Origin: Conexibacter arvalis
GTDB taxonomy: Bacteria > Actinomycetota > Thermoleophilia > Solirubrobacterales > Solirubrobacteraceae
Reading direction: 5' to 3'
Assembly: GCF_014199525.1 (NCBI RefSeq)
Contig: NZ_JACHNU010000001.1
Location: forward strand, 372,001-436,000
DNA: 64,000 bases
Shown: piece by piece, positions 56,675-64,000 of the stretch
How positions within the stretch are numbered: position 1 is the stretch's first letter
Layout of the letters: each line of letters opens with the position of its first letter
Made by a program: the position numbers and the translations under genes
The notes under the pieces: model-generated
The model's input: only the letters and a program-made list of their open reading frames with translations
Told to the model about the DNA's origin: nothing
Databases searched by the model: none

Positions 56675-58210
56675 CTACATGCGGAAGACGCCGTAGCCGA
56701 CGTCGGCCAGCGGGGCGTTGGCGCAGGCGGCCAGGGCGGTGGCGAGGACGTGGCGGGTCTGGCGCGGGTCGATCACGCCGTCGTCCCAGAGGCGGGCGGT
56801 CGCGTAGACCGGTCTGCCCTGGCGCTCGTACTGGTCGCGCAGCTGGGCGCCGACCTCCGGCTGGCCGACCTCGGTCATCACCGCGCCGGCCTGCTCGCCG
56901 CCCATCACCGAGATGCGGGCGTTGGGCCACATCCACAGGAAGCGGGGCGAGTAGGCGCGGCCGCACATGCCGTAGTTGCCGGCGCCGTAGGAGCCGCCGA
57001 CGATCACGGTCAGCTTGGGCACGCGCGCGCAGGAGACGGCGGTGACGAGCTTGGCGCCGTCCTTCGCGATCCCGCCGGCCTCGTAGTCGCGGCCGACCAT
57101 GAAGCCGGCGACGTTCTGGACGAACAGCAGCGGGATCCCGCGGCGGTCGCACAGCTCGACGAAATGGGCGCCCTTCAGCGACGACTCGCTGAACAGCACG
57201 CCGTTGTTGGCGACGATCCCGACCGGATGGCCGTCGACGTGCGCGAAGGCGCAGACGAGCGTCGTGCCGTAGAGCGCCTTGAACTCCTGCAGCTCGCCGC
57301 CGTCGACGATCCGCTCCAGCAGCGCGCGGACGTCGTAGGGGGTGCGGCTGTCGAGCGGGACGAGGTCGAGCAGGCCGTCGGGGTCGTCGGCGTGCGCCGG
57401 CGGCCGCGACGCGATCCGCTCCCACGGCTCCGCGCCCGGCGCGCCCGAGCGCGGCAGCGTCCGCACGATGTCGCGGATCCGCTGCAGCGCGTCGGCGTCG
57501 TCCTCGGCGAGGTGGTCGGCGACGCCGGACGTGCGGGCGTGGACGTCGCCGCCGCCGAGCTCCTCGGCGGTCACCTCCTCGCCGGTCGCCGCCTTCACCA
57601 GCGGCGGGCCGCCGAGGAAGATCGTCCCCTGCTCGCGCACGATCACCGTCTCGTCGCTCATCGCCGGGACGTAGGCGCCGCCGGCGGTGCAGGAGCCCAT
57701 CACCGCGCTGATCTGCGGGATGCCGCGCTTCGACATGTTCGCCTGGTTGAAGAAGATCCGCCCGAAGTGCTCGCGGTCGGGGAAGACCTCGTCCTGCATC
57801 GGCAGGAAGGCGCCGCCGGAGTCGACGAGGTAGACGCACGGCAGCCGGTTCTCGGCCGCGATCTCCTGCGCGCGCAGGTGCTTCTTGACCGTCATCGGGA
57901 AGTAGGTCCCGCCCTTCACCGTCGCGTCGTTGGCGACGACCATGCAGTGGCGGCCGTGGATCAGGCCGATCCCCGCGACGACGCCGGCGCCGGGCGCCGC
58001 GCCGTCGTACATCTCCTCGGCGGCGAGCGGCGCGACCTCCAGGAACGGGGCGCCCGGGTCGCAGAGCCGCTCGACGCGCTCGCGCGCCGGCAGCTTGCCG
58101 CGCGCGACGTGGCGCTCCATCGCCTTCTCGCCGCCGCCGGCGCGGACGCGCGCGAGCCGCGCCTCCAGGTCGGCGATCAGCTCCAGGTGCCCCTCGCGGT
58201 ACCCGCTCAT
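56675..58210 (-). CDS. Methylcrotonyl-CoA carboxylase beta (carboxyltransferase) subunit
   Basis: 511 aa. Carboxyltransferase fold with [41 protein letters not shown] and [22 protein letters not shown], sequence blocks specific to MCC beta. Transfers CO2 from biotin to 3-methylcrotonyl-CoA. ATG 58210 with GGAGGAGG 4 nt upstream. Last gene of the leucine-catabolism operon, 85 bp after the alpha subunit. Confidence 0.93.
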   Translation of the reverse strand: MSGYREGHLELIADLEARLARVRAGGGEKAMERHVARGKLPARERVERLCDPGAPFLEVAPLAAEEMYDGAAPGAGVVAGIGLIHGRHCMVVANDATVKGGTYFPMTVKKHLRAQEIAAENRLPCVYLVDSGGAFLPMQDEVFPDREHFGRIFFNQANMSKRGIPQISAVMGSCTAGGAYVPAMSDETVIVREQGTIFLGGPPLVKAATGEEVTAEELGGGDVHARTSGVADHLAEDDADALQRIRDIVRTLPRSGAPGAEPWERIASRPPAHADDPDGLLDLVPLDSRTPYDVRALLERIVDGGELQEFKALYGTTLVCAFAHVDGHPVGIVANNGVLFSESSLKGAHFVELCDRRGIPLLFVQNVAGFMVGRDYEAGGIAKDGAKLVTAVSCARVPKLTVIVGGSYGAGNYGMCGRAYSPRFLWMWPNARISVMGGEQAGAVMTEVGQPEVGAQLRDQYERQGRPVYATARLWDDGVIDPRQTRHVLATALAACANAPLADVGYGVFRM

Positions 58211-58228
58211 CGTGCCTCCTCCCACGCT

Positions 58229-58258
58229 CGGAGAACGAGCCTCCAGGCGAGTTCTCCG
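58229..58258. other. Intercistronic hairpin between carboxylase subunits
   Basis: CGGAGAAC, 14-nt loop, GTTCTCCG in the 85-bp gap, 18 bp upstream of the beta-subunit start. May affect processing or subunit ratio. Confidence 0.45.
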
Positions 58259-58295
58259 GACCGAATCCGAGGCCGCTGGCCGAGCGATTCGGCGC

Positions 58296-60386
58296 TCATC
58301 GCACCTCCTCCGTGCCGTCCGCGTGCACTTCCAGCAACACCGCTCTGAGCGCGACCTTGTCACCTGGGCTGACCGTCAGCCCGGCGACGACGCCGTCGTG
58401 CGGCGCGGTCACCGACAGCTCCATCTTCATCGACTCCATCACGACCAGCACCTCGCCGGCTCTCACCGCGTCGCCGTCGCTGACGTTGACGAGCAGGATC
58501 GTGCCCGGCATCGGCGCGGCGAGCGAGTCGCCGGCGGCGCTGAGGTCGCCGCCGCCGGCGCGCGCCGGCTCCAGCTCCAGCTGCCAGCCGCCGCGGCCGA
58601 TCCAGAGGCGGCCGTCGGCCGCGTCGGCCGCGATCGCGTAGCGGCGCGCGACGCCGTCGACGACGACCTCCAGCGCGCCGTCGTCGGAGCCGGCTCGCCG
58701 TGCGCTCCCGCGCCAGCGGCGGTCGCCGATCAGCACCTCGTCGCCGCGGACGGCCAGCTCGCCGCTGTCGCCGCCGATCCGCACCCGCCGCCGCCACGTC
58801 CCGGTCGAGCCGTCGGAGCGCCAGCCGAGCGGGACGCTCGTGCGCGCGGCGAGCGCCTCGGCGTCGAGCAGCGCAAGCGCGAGCGCCGCCGCCGGCAGCA
58901 GATCCTCCGGCGGCGCGAGCAGCGGGTCGGGCGCGGCCGGCCGGTCGCCCGCGGCGCCGTCGCCGGCGGCCGCAGCGCCCCCGTCGGCCGCACCGGCGCC
59001 CGCCTTCTCCTCGCCGGCCAGCACCCGCTCCAGCAGCCCGGTGTCGAGCGCGCCGGCGCGGACGTCGGCGCGCTCGATCAGCGCGCGCGTGAAGGCGGCG
59101 TTGGTCGTGACGCCGAGCAGCTCCAGCTCGGCGAGCGCGCGCTCCAACCGGCCGAGCGCGGCGGCGCGGTCGGGGCCGTGCGCGATCACCTTCGCGACCA
59201 TCGGGTCGTAGTGGGTCGTCACCGCGACGCCGTCGCCGAGCGCGTCGTCGACGCGGACGCCCTCGCCGCGCGGGGCGCGCCAGCGGCGCACGACGCCGGT
59301 CGAGGGCAGGAAGCCGGCGGCCGGGTCCTCGGCGTAGAGGCGGGCCTCGACGGCGTGACCGCTCGGCGTCAGCGCCTCCTGGCGCAGCGCGAGCGGCTCG
59401 CCGGCGGCGACGCGCAGCTGCTGCTCGACGAGGTCGACGCCGTAGACCAGCTCGGTCACCGGGTGCTCGACCTGCAGGCGCGTGTTCATCTCGAGGAAGA
59501 AGAAGTCGCCGGAGAGCATCCCGGCCCGCTCGCCCGGGACGATCAGCTCGACGGTGCCGGCGCCGACGTAGCCGCACGCCTCCGCCAGCCGCACCGCCGC
59601 CGCGCCCATCTCCGCCCGCCACTCGGGGTCGACGACCGGCGAGGGCGCCTCCTCGACGACCTTCTGGTGGCGGCGCTGCAGCGAGCACTCGCGCTCGCCG
59701 AGGTGGACGGTCGCGCCGTGGCGGTCGGCGAGCACCTGGATCTCGATGTGGCGCGGCCGCTCGAGGTAGCGCTCGACCAGCACGCGCTCGTCGCCGAAGG
59801 CGGCGGCCGCCTCGCGGCGCGCGGCCGCGACGGCCTGCTCCAGCTCGTTGGGGCCGCGCACGACGCGCATCCCCTTCCCGCCGCCGCCGGCGACCGCCTT
59901 CACGACGACCGGGAAGTCGTGCTCGGCGCAGAAGGCGGCGATCTGCTCCAGCGTCAGGTCGGCGCCCTCGATGCCCGGGACGACCGGGACGCCGGCCTCG
60001 CGCGCGAGGCGCTTGGCGCGCGCCTTGTCGCCCATCAGCTCGATCGCCTCCGGCGGCGGGCCGATCCAGGTCAGGCCGGCGTCGGCGACCGCGCGAGCGA
60101 AGTCGGCGCTCTCGGCGAGGAAGCCGTAGCCGGGGTGGACCGAGCGGGCGCCGCTCGTGCGCGCCGCGGCGATCAGCGCGTCGATCGAGAGGTAGGAGTC
60201 GCGCGCCGCGGGCGGGCCGATCCGCACGGCCGCGTCGGCGGCGGCGACATGCGGCGCGGCCGCGTCGGCGTCGCTGAAGACGGCGACCGAGCGCAGCCCG
60301 AGCCGCCGCACCGTGCGGCAGACGCGGACGGCGATCTCGCCGCGGTTGGCGACGAGGACCGGGGAGAGCGCGTCGAGCTCAGCCAC
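58296..60386 (-). CDS. Methylcrotonyl-CoA carboxylase alpha (biotin carboxylase/BCCP) subunit
   Basis: 696 aa. Biotin carboxylase ([24 protein letters not shown]-grasp [32 protein letters not shown]), a middle linker and the C-terminal biotinyl domain with VMESMKM (biotinylated Lys). Carboxylates biotin for the beta subunit. A Gly/Ala-rich insert occurs around residues 460-490. GTG 60386 overlaps the lyase stop by 8 bp. The upstream start is weak, but the conserved block begins at residue 9. Confidence 0.93.
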   Translation of the reverse strand: MAELDALSPVLVANRGEIAVRVCRTVRRLGLRSVAVFSDADAAAPHVAAADAAVRIGPPAARDSYLSIDALIAAARTSGARSVHPGYGFLAESADFARAVADAGLTWIGPPPEAIELMGDKARAKRLAREAGVPVVPGIEGADLTLEQIAAFCAEHDFPVVVKAVAGGGGKGMRVVRGPNELEQAVAAARREAAAAFGDERVLVERYLERPRHIEIQVLADRHGATVHLGERECSLQRRHQKVVEEAPSPVVDPEWRAEMGAAAVRLAEACGYVGAGTVELIVPGERAGMLSGDFFFLEMNTRLQVEHPVTELVYGVDLVEQQLRVAAGEPLALRQEALTPSGHAVEARLYAEDPAAGFLPSTGVVRRWRAPRGEGVRVDDALGDGVAVTTHYDPMVAKVIAHGPDRAAALGRLERALAELELLGVTTNAAFTRALIERADVRAGALDTGLLERVLAGEEKAGAGAADGGAAAAGDGAAGDRPAAPDPLLAPPEDLLPAAALALALLDAEALAARTSVPLGWRSDGSTGTWRRRVRIGGDSGELAVRGDEVLIGDRRWRGSARRAGSDDGALEVVVDGVARRYAIAADAADGRLWIGRGGWQLELEPARAGGGDLSAAGDSLAAPMPGTILLVNVSDGDAVRAGEVLVVMESMKMELSVTAPHDGVVAGLTVSPGDKVALRAVLLEVHADGTEEVR

Positions 60387-61380
60387 GGGAGGGCTCCTGC
60401 GCGGCGGCGGTCTCCCCCGGCGCGCTCGGCGCCGCGCAGGCCGCGCCGTCACCGCCGGCCCACGCGATCGGACCGGCCGTCAGCAGATGCGAGCCGAGCG
60501 GGCGGCCGAGGACGGCCTGCACGGCACGGGAGGCGTCGAGCAGCGCGTCGAGGTCGACGCCGGTCTCGACGCCCATCTCGTGCAGCATCGAGACGAGGTC
60601 CTCGGAGGCGATGTTGCCGGTGGCGCCCGCCGGCACCGGGCAGCCGCCCAGCTCGCCGAAGCTCGACTCGAACGAGCGGCAGCCGGCCCGCAGCGCGCCG
60701 AGCACGTTCGCGAGCCCCTGGCCGCGCGTGTTGTGGAAGTGGGCGGTCAGCTCGACCTGCTCGCCCAGCTCGCCGACGGCGCGCTCGAAGAACGCCTGCA
60801 CCTGGACGGGGTTGGCCATCCCGGTCGTGTCGCCGAAGCCGACCTCCTCGCAGCCGGCGGCGTGCAGCGCGGCCGCGATCTCCAGCACGCGCTCGACCGC
60901 GACGCGGCCCTCGTACGGGCAGCCGAAGGCGGTCGAGATCGTCCCCTGGCAGCGCAGCCCGGCGGCGCGGGCGCGGTCGAGCACGCGCGCGATCCCGTCG
61001 AGCGACTCGGCGACCGAGCGGTTGACGTTGCGGCGGTTGTGGGTCTCGGAGGCCGACAGGAAGACGTTGACCTCGTCGAAGCGGTCGCGCACCGCGAGCG
61101 CCGCGTCGAGGCCGCGCTCGTTGGGGACGAGGACCGAGACGGAGACGTGGTCGGGCACGTCGATCGCGCCGAGCACCTCGACGGCGTCGGCGAGCTGCGG
61201 GATCACGTCGGCGCGCACGAAGCTCGTCACCTCCAGCCGCGTGAGGCCGGTGCGCGCGAGCCGGTCGATCAGCGCGACCTTGTCGGCGGTCGCGATCACC
61301 TCCGGCTCGTTCTGGAAGCCGTCGCGCGGGCCGACCTCGCGCAGATGGACGCGGTCGGGAAGGCCGTCGGTCCCCGTCAT
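60379..61380 (-). CDS. Hydroxymethylglutaryl-CoA lyase
   Basis: 333 aa TIM barrel. EVGPRDGFQNE metal/catalytic N-terminal motif, TAHFHNTRGQGLAN with metal-binding His residues, and the active-site Cys loop GGCPVPAGATGNIASED identify HMG-CoA lyase, which splits HMG-CoA into acetyl-CoA and acetoacetate, the last step of leucine breakdown. Starts 4 bp after the dehydrogenase stop and overlaps the carboxylase alpha gene. Confidence 0.93.
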   Translation of the reverse strand: MTGTDGLPDRVHLREVGPRDGFQNEPEVIATADKVALIDRLARTGLTRLEVTSFVRADVIPQLADAVEVLGAIDVPDHVSVSVLVPNERGLDAALAVRDRFDEVNVFLSASETHNRRNVNRSVAESLDGIARVLDRARAAGLRCQGTISTAFGCPYEGRVAVERVLEIAAALHAAGCEEVGFGDTTGMANPVQVQAFFERAVGELGEQVELTAHFHNTRGQGLANVLGALRAGCRSFESSFGELGGCPVPAGATGNIASEDLVSMLHEMGVETGVDLDALLDASRAVQAVLGRPLGSHLLTAGPIAWAGGDGAACAAPSAPGETAAAQEPSRG

Positions 61381-61384
61381 CGCG

Positions 61385-62533
61385 TCACGCCCCCAGCGCG
61401 CGGGCGATCACCATCTGCTGGACCTCGTCGGTCCCCTCGCCGATCGTGAGGATCTTCGCGTCGCGGTAGAAGCGGCAGACGGGGTACTCCTCGATGTAGC
61501 CGTAGCCGCCGTGGATCTGGACCGCCTCCTCGGTGGCGCGGACGGCGAGCCGGCCGGTCTTCAGCTTCGCCTGCGCGGCGACGAGCGAGAAGTCGCGTCT
61601 CTGGTCCTTGAGGAAGGCGGCGTGGTAGGTCAGCAGCCGCGCGGCGGCGATCTCGGTCGCGACGTCGGCGAGCTTCGCCTGGATCGCCTGGAACTTCGAG
61701 ATCTGCTGGCCGAACGCCTTGCGCTCCTTCGCGTACTTCAGCGCCTCGTCGAGCGCGCCCTGCGCGAGGCCGACGCCCATCGCCGCGACGCCGATGCGGC
61801 CGATGTCGAGCACGCGCAGGAACTGCTTGAAGCCGTCGCCGCGCGGGCCGACGAGGTTCTCCTCCGGCACGCGGCAGTCGGTGAAGGTGAGCGGGCGCGT
61901 GTCGGAGGCGTTCCAGCCCATCTTGCGGTACGGCGTGCCCTGCTCGTAGCCGGGCGTCCCGTTCGGGACGAGGATGTTCGAGATCTCCTTGCGACCGCGC
62001 TCGTCGGTGCCGGTCTGGGCGGTGATGACGACGCAGCCGGAGATCTCGGTGCCGGCGTTGGTGATGAACTGCTTGGCGCCGTCGACGACCCACTCGCCGC
62101 CGTCGAGCGTCGCGCGCGTCTGCACGTTGCCGGCGTCGGAGCCGGCCTCCGGCTCGGTCAGGCCGAAGGCGCCGAGCAGCTCGCCGGCGGTCAGCTTCGG
62201 CAGCCACTCGGCTCTCTGCTCGGGCGAGCCGAACAGGTAGATCGGCTGGGTGCCGAGCGAGGTGTGGGCGCAGAGCGTGATCGCGACGGAGGAGTCGATC
62301 CGGGCCAGCTCCTCGACGGCGATCGCGTACGCGAGCGTGTCGGCGCCGGCGCCGCCGACCTCCTCGGGGAAGGGGATGCCCATCAGGTTCAGCTCGCCGA
62401 GCCGTCTGACCAGCTCGTACGGGAACGCCTTCGTGCGGTCCAGCTCCTCCGCCACGGGGGCGATCTCCTGCTCGGCGAAGTCGCGGACCGTGCTGCGCAG
62501 CAGCCGGTGGTCGTCGGAGAGGTCGAAGTCCAT
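61385..62533 (-). CDS. Acyl-CoA dehydrogenase (probable isovaleryl-CoA dehydrogenase)
   Basis: 382 aa, full ACAD fold: FAD/substrate blocks GAFGLTEPEAGSD and WVVDGAKQFITNAG, and C-terminal GGYGYIEEYPVCRFYRDAK. The Glu of EEYP sits at the canonical catalytic position, whereas classical isovaleryl-CoA dehydrogenases use a Glu elsewhere; the isovaleryl role therefore rests on the operon. ATG 62533 is chosen over GTG 62542 because TATCGT (62541-62546, minus strand) is 7 nt upstream, giving a leaderless mRNA. First gene of the operon; no methylglutaconyl-CoA hydratase gene is present. Confidence 0.88.
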   Translation of the reverse strand: MDFDLSDDHRLLRSTVRDFAEQEIAPVAEELDRTKAFPYELVRRLGELNLMGIPFPEEVGGAGADTLAYAIAVEELARIDSSVAITLCAHTSLGTQPIYLFGSPEQRAEWLPKLTAGELLGAFGLTEPEAGSDAGNVQTRATLDGGEWVVDGAKQFITNAGTEISGCVVITAQTGTDERGRKEISNILVPNGTPGYEQGTPYRKMGWNASDTRPLTFTDCRVPEENLVGPRGDGFKQFLRVLDIGRIGVAAMGVGLAQGALDEALKYAKERKAFGQQISKFQAIQAKLADVATEIAAARLLTYHAAFLKDQRRDFSLVAAQAKLKTGRLAVRATEEAVQIHGGYGYIEEYPVCRFYRDAKILTIGEGTDEVQQMVIARALGA

Positions 62534-62540
62534 GTCCGAC

Positions 62541-62546
62541 ACGATA
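62541..62546 (-). promoter_or_regulatory. -10 box of the leucine-catabolism operon
   Basis: TATCGT on the minus strand, 7 nt before ATG 62533. The divergent promoter of the siderophore-binding gene lies 60 bp away. Confidence 0.5.
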
Positions 62547-62607
62547 CCGAATGGCGGCTCGGTTTTCGAGCGGTCCCTCGGTGTCGCCGGTTTTCGTCGA
62601 CTGTCTG

Positions 62608-62621
62608 TTAGGGTGCCCTAA
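62608..62621. promoter_or_regulatory. Second iron-box-like palindrome overlapping -10 and start
   Basis: TTAGGGTGCCCTAA, identical to 17527-17540 and in the same position: TAGGGT as -10, ATG 6 nt later, last A of the palindrome being the first base of the start codon. Confidence 0.75.
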
Positions 62622-63673
62622 TGCTCCTGCGCAAGCCTTCCTTCCAGCGCCTCGCCGCGCTGTTCGCCGTGATCGCGGCCACCCTCCTCGCCGCCGGCTG
62701 CGGCGGCGCCGACGACGGCGCGACCGCCACGACGTCGGCCGGCGACGGCGCGAACGCCGGCGGCTTCCCGGCGACCGTCCACCACAAGTTCGGCACGACG
62801 ACCGTCCCGGCCGCGCCCGAGCGGATCGTCTCGGTGGGGCTCACCGAGCACGACACGCTGCTGGCGCTCGGCCATCGGCCGATCGCGATCACCGAGTGGT
62901 ACGGCGACCAGCCGGACGGGATCTGGCCGTGGACCCGCGCCGAGCTGGGCGACGCGAGACCGACCGTCCTGCAGAACAGCGACGGCTTCGAGTTCGAGCG
63001 GATCGCGGAGCTGCGCCCCGACCTGATCGTCGGCACCAACTCGGGCATGAGAGCGAGCGACTACGAGAAGCTGTCGAAGCTGGCGCCGACGATCGCCGCC
63101 GCTCCCGGCAGCACGCCGTACTTCTCGCCGTGGGACGAGCAGGTCGAGCTGATCGCGCAGGCACTCGGGAAGCCGAAGGAGGGAAGACGGCTCGTCGCCG
63201 ACGTCGAGCGCCGCTTCGCCGACGCCGCCGCCGCGCATCCCGAGCTGAGGGGGAAGACCGTCAGCTTCAACCAGAACGCCTTCTCCGACGGTCTTCTCTA
63301 CTCCTACCCCGATGGCCTCAACACCGAGTTCCTGACGCTCCTGGGACTGAGCATCGAGCCGCGCGTGACGGCACTCGCCGACAGAGCGGGCGAGCAGGTC
63401 GGCATCTCCCCCGAGCGGCTCGACGTGATCGACAGCGACATCGTCCTCTTCGCCACCGAGAAGAGCGACGACATCGCCGCGCTGGAGCGCATCCCGACCT
63501 TCGGCAGGCTCCGCTCCGTCGCCGAGCACCGGGTCGTCTTCACCGACGGGACGCTGGCCGGCGCGATCTACTTCATGACCCCGCTCAGCCTCCGCCACGT
63601 CGTCGACCGCCTGCCGCAGGAGCTCGCCCGCGCCGCCGCCGGCAAGGCGCCGCGCGAGATGGTCGGCGGCTGA
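62621..63673 (+). CDS. Iron-siderophore ABC transporter substrate-binding lipoprotein 2
   Basis: 350 aa. Lipobox AAGC (Cys27), a Thr/Ala linker and FecB-type fold (FPATVHHKFGTTTVPAAPERIVSVGLTEHDTLLALG, IAELRPDLIVGTNSG, ITEWYGDQPDGIWPW). Paralog of the gene at 17540. Also without a neighbouring permease. The shared palindrome implies common iron-dependent repression. Confidence 0.88.
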   Translation: MLLRKPSFQRLAALFAVIAATLLAAGCGGADDGATATTSAGDGANAGGFPATVHHKFGTTTVPAAPERIVSVGLTEHDTLLALGHRPIAITEWYGDQPDGIWPWTRAELGDARPTVLQNSDGFEFERIAELRPDLIVGTNSGMRASDYEKLSKLAPTIAAAPGSTPYFSPWDEQVELIAQALGKPKEGRRLVADVERRFADAAAAHPELRGKTVSFNQNAFSDGLLYSYPDGLNTEFLTLLGLSIEPRVTALADRAGEQVGISPERLDVIDSDIVLFATEKSDDIAALERIPTFGRLRSVAEHRVVFTDGTLAGAIYFMTPLSLRHVVDRLPQELARAAAGKAPREMVGG

Positions 63674-63734
63674 GGCCGGCGTGCGGCGCACGCGCCGGGC
63701 GTCCGCGCGCCGGCCCGCCTAGACTGCGGCGGCG

Positions 63735-64000
63735 ATGGCCGCGCGCGATCACCAGCACGACGAGCCGGTCGGCGCCGCCGGCGCCTACGACGCGATGGCC
63801 GAGGCGTACGCGCTCGACGGCGAGGAGAACGCCTACAACGCGCTGTACGAGCGTCCCGCGACGCTCGCGCTGCTGCCGCCGGTGCAGGGCCGCGACGTGC
63901 TCGACGTCGGCTGCGGCGCGGGGCCGCTGTCGGCGCGGCTCGCCGAGGCCGGCGCGCGCGTCACCGGCTTCGACGCGAGCGAGCGGATGGTGGCGCTGGC
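63735..64000 (+). CDS. SAM-dependent methyltransferase, N-terminal fragment
   Basis: The first 88 codons only; it runs off the right edge. MAARDHQHDEPVGAAGAYD, then AYDAMAEAYALDGEENAYNALYERPATLALL and motif I VLDVGCGAGPLS followed by VTGFDASERMV, i.e. a class I methyltransferase of the Methyltransf_11/25 type. TAGACT (63720-63725) lies 9 nt upstream of the ATG. Substrate unknown. Confidence 0.85.
   Translation, partial: MAARDHQHDEPVGAAGAYDAMAEAYALDGEENAYNALYERPATLALLPPVQGRDVLDVGCGAGPLSARLAEAGARVTGFDASERMVAL

Noticed and set aside
1-64000. tRNA, rRNA, IS element or prophage
   Set aside because: No cloverleaf-like sequence, rRNA segment, transposase, integrase or phage structural gene was recognised in any gap or frame.

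Overview
This is a very GC-rich stretch (well above 70 percent by eye) from a free-living actinobacterium-type genome. Several secreted proteins look like those of Thermoleophilia/Solirubrobacterales (Conexibacter-like): a beta-propeller protein with the motif LPDCRAYEWIS, a partner with repeated C-x-x-S-x-I-G motifs, and a collagen-like protein opening MRKPSPALVVATVALVMATTG. The taxonomic placement is an inference. Many genes look leaderless, with a TAnnnT -10 box 6-7 nt before the start codon. AGA arginine codons are unexpectedly common for such a GC-rich genome.

Layout. 1-10.9 kb: a GH15 start cut by the window edge, an MFS protein carrying a 49-bp perfect palindrome and a tandem repeat, a PadR-ABC-FtsX operon, a zinc-ribbon/PAS protein, a lysozyme-like protein, a divergent azoR/marR pair with a clear operator, a CapA lipoprotein and a GH43-like glycosidase. 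11-18.5 kb: a WYL regulator, a squalene-cyclase-repeat protein, a sterol-desaturase-family hydroxylase, a FadR-type GntR regulator with three matching operators, a cluster of four tandem-repeat arrays, an EamA transporter and an iron-siderophore binding lipoprotein. 18.6-30.2 kb: HrpA helicase, an AAA/DUF4143 ATPase preceded by four 23-bp iterons, and a run of secreted structural proteins.

30.2-56.6 kb holds the most interesting feature: three paralogous five-gene cassettes in the order PadR-family regulator, divergent/degenerate ABC ATPase, canonical LolD-like ABC ATPase, 10-TM double FtsX permease of about 850 aa, and a DUF2600 (tetraprenyl-beta-curcumene synthase-like) protein. Cassette A runs 35903 to 30208 on minus, B 39870-45567 on plus, and C 50861-56616 on plus. 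Start and stop codons mostly overlap within each cassette, and each has its own promoter and a different inverted repeat. I read this as a repeated terpene (or terpene-lipid) synthase plus ABC export/extraction system with a two-NBD ATPase in which one subunit has lost catalytic residues. Between the cassettes lie two secreted proteins, GlpD, a TetR/DHA2 efflux pair, an ArsR/SRPBCC pair and a Gly-rich secreted protein.

56.7-64 kb: a four-gene leucine/isovalerate catabolism operon on minus (acyl-CoA dehydrogenase, HMG-CoA lyase, methylcrotonyl-CoA carboxylase alpha and beta). It is divergent from a second siderophore-binding lipoprotein whose start overlaps the same 14-bp palindrome, TTAGGGTGCCCTAA, as the one at 17.5 kb. 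The window ends in a truncated SAM methyltransferase. No tRNA, rRNA, CRISPR array, transposase or prophage was seen.
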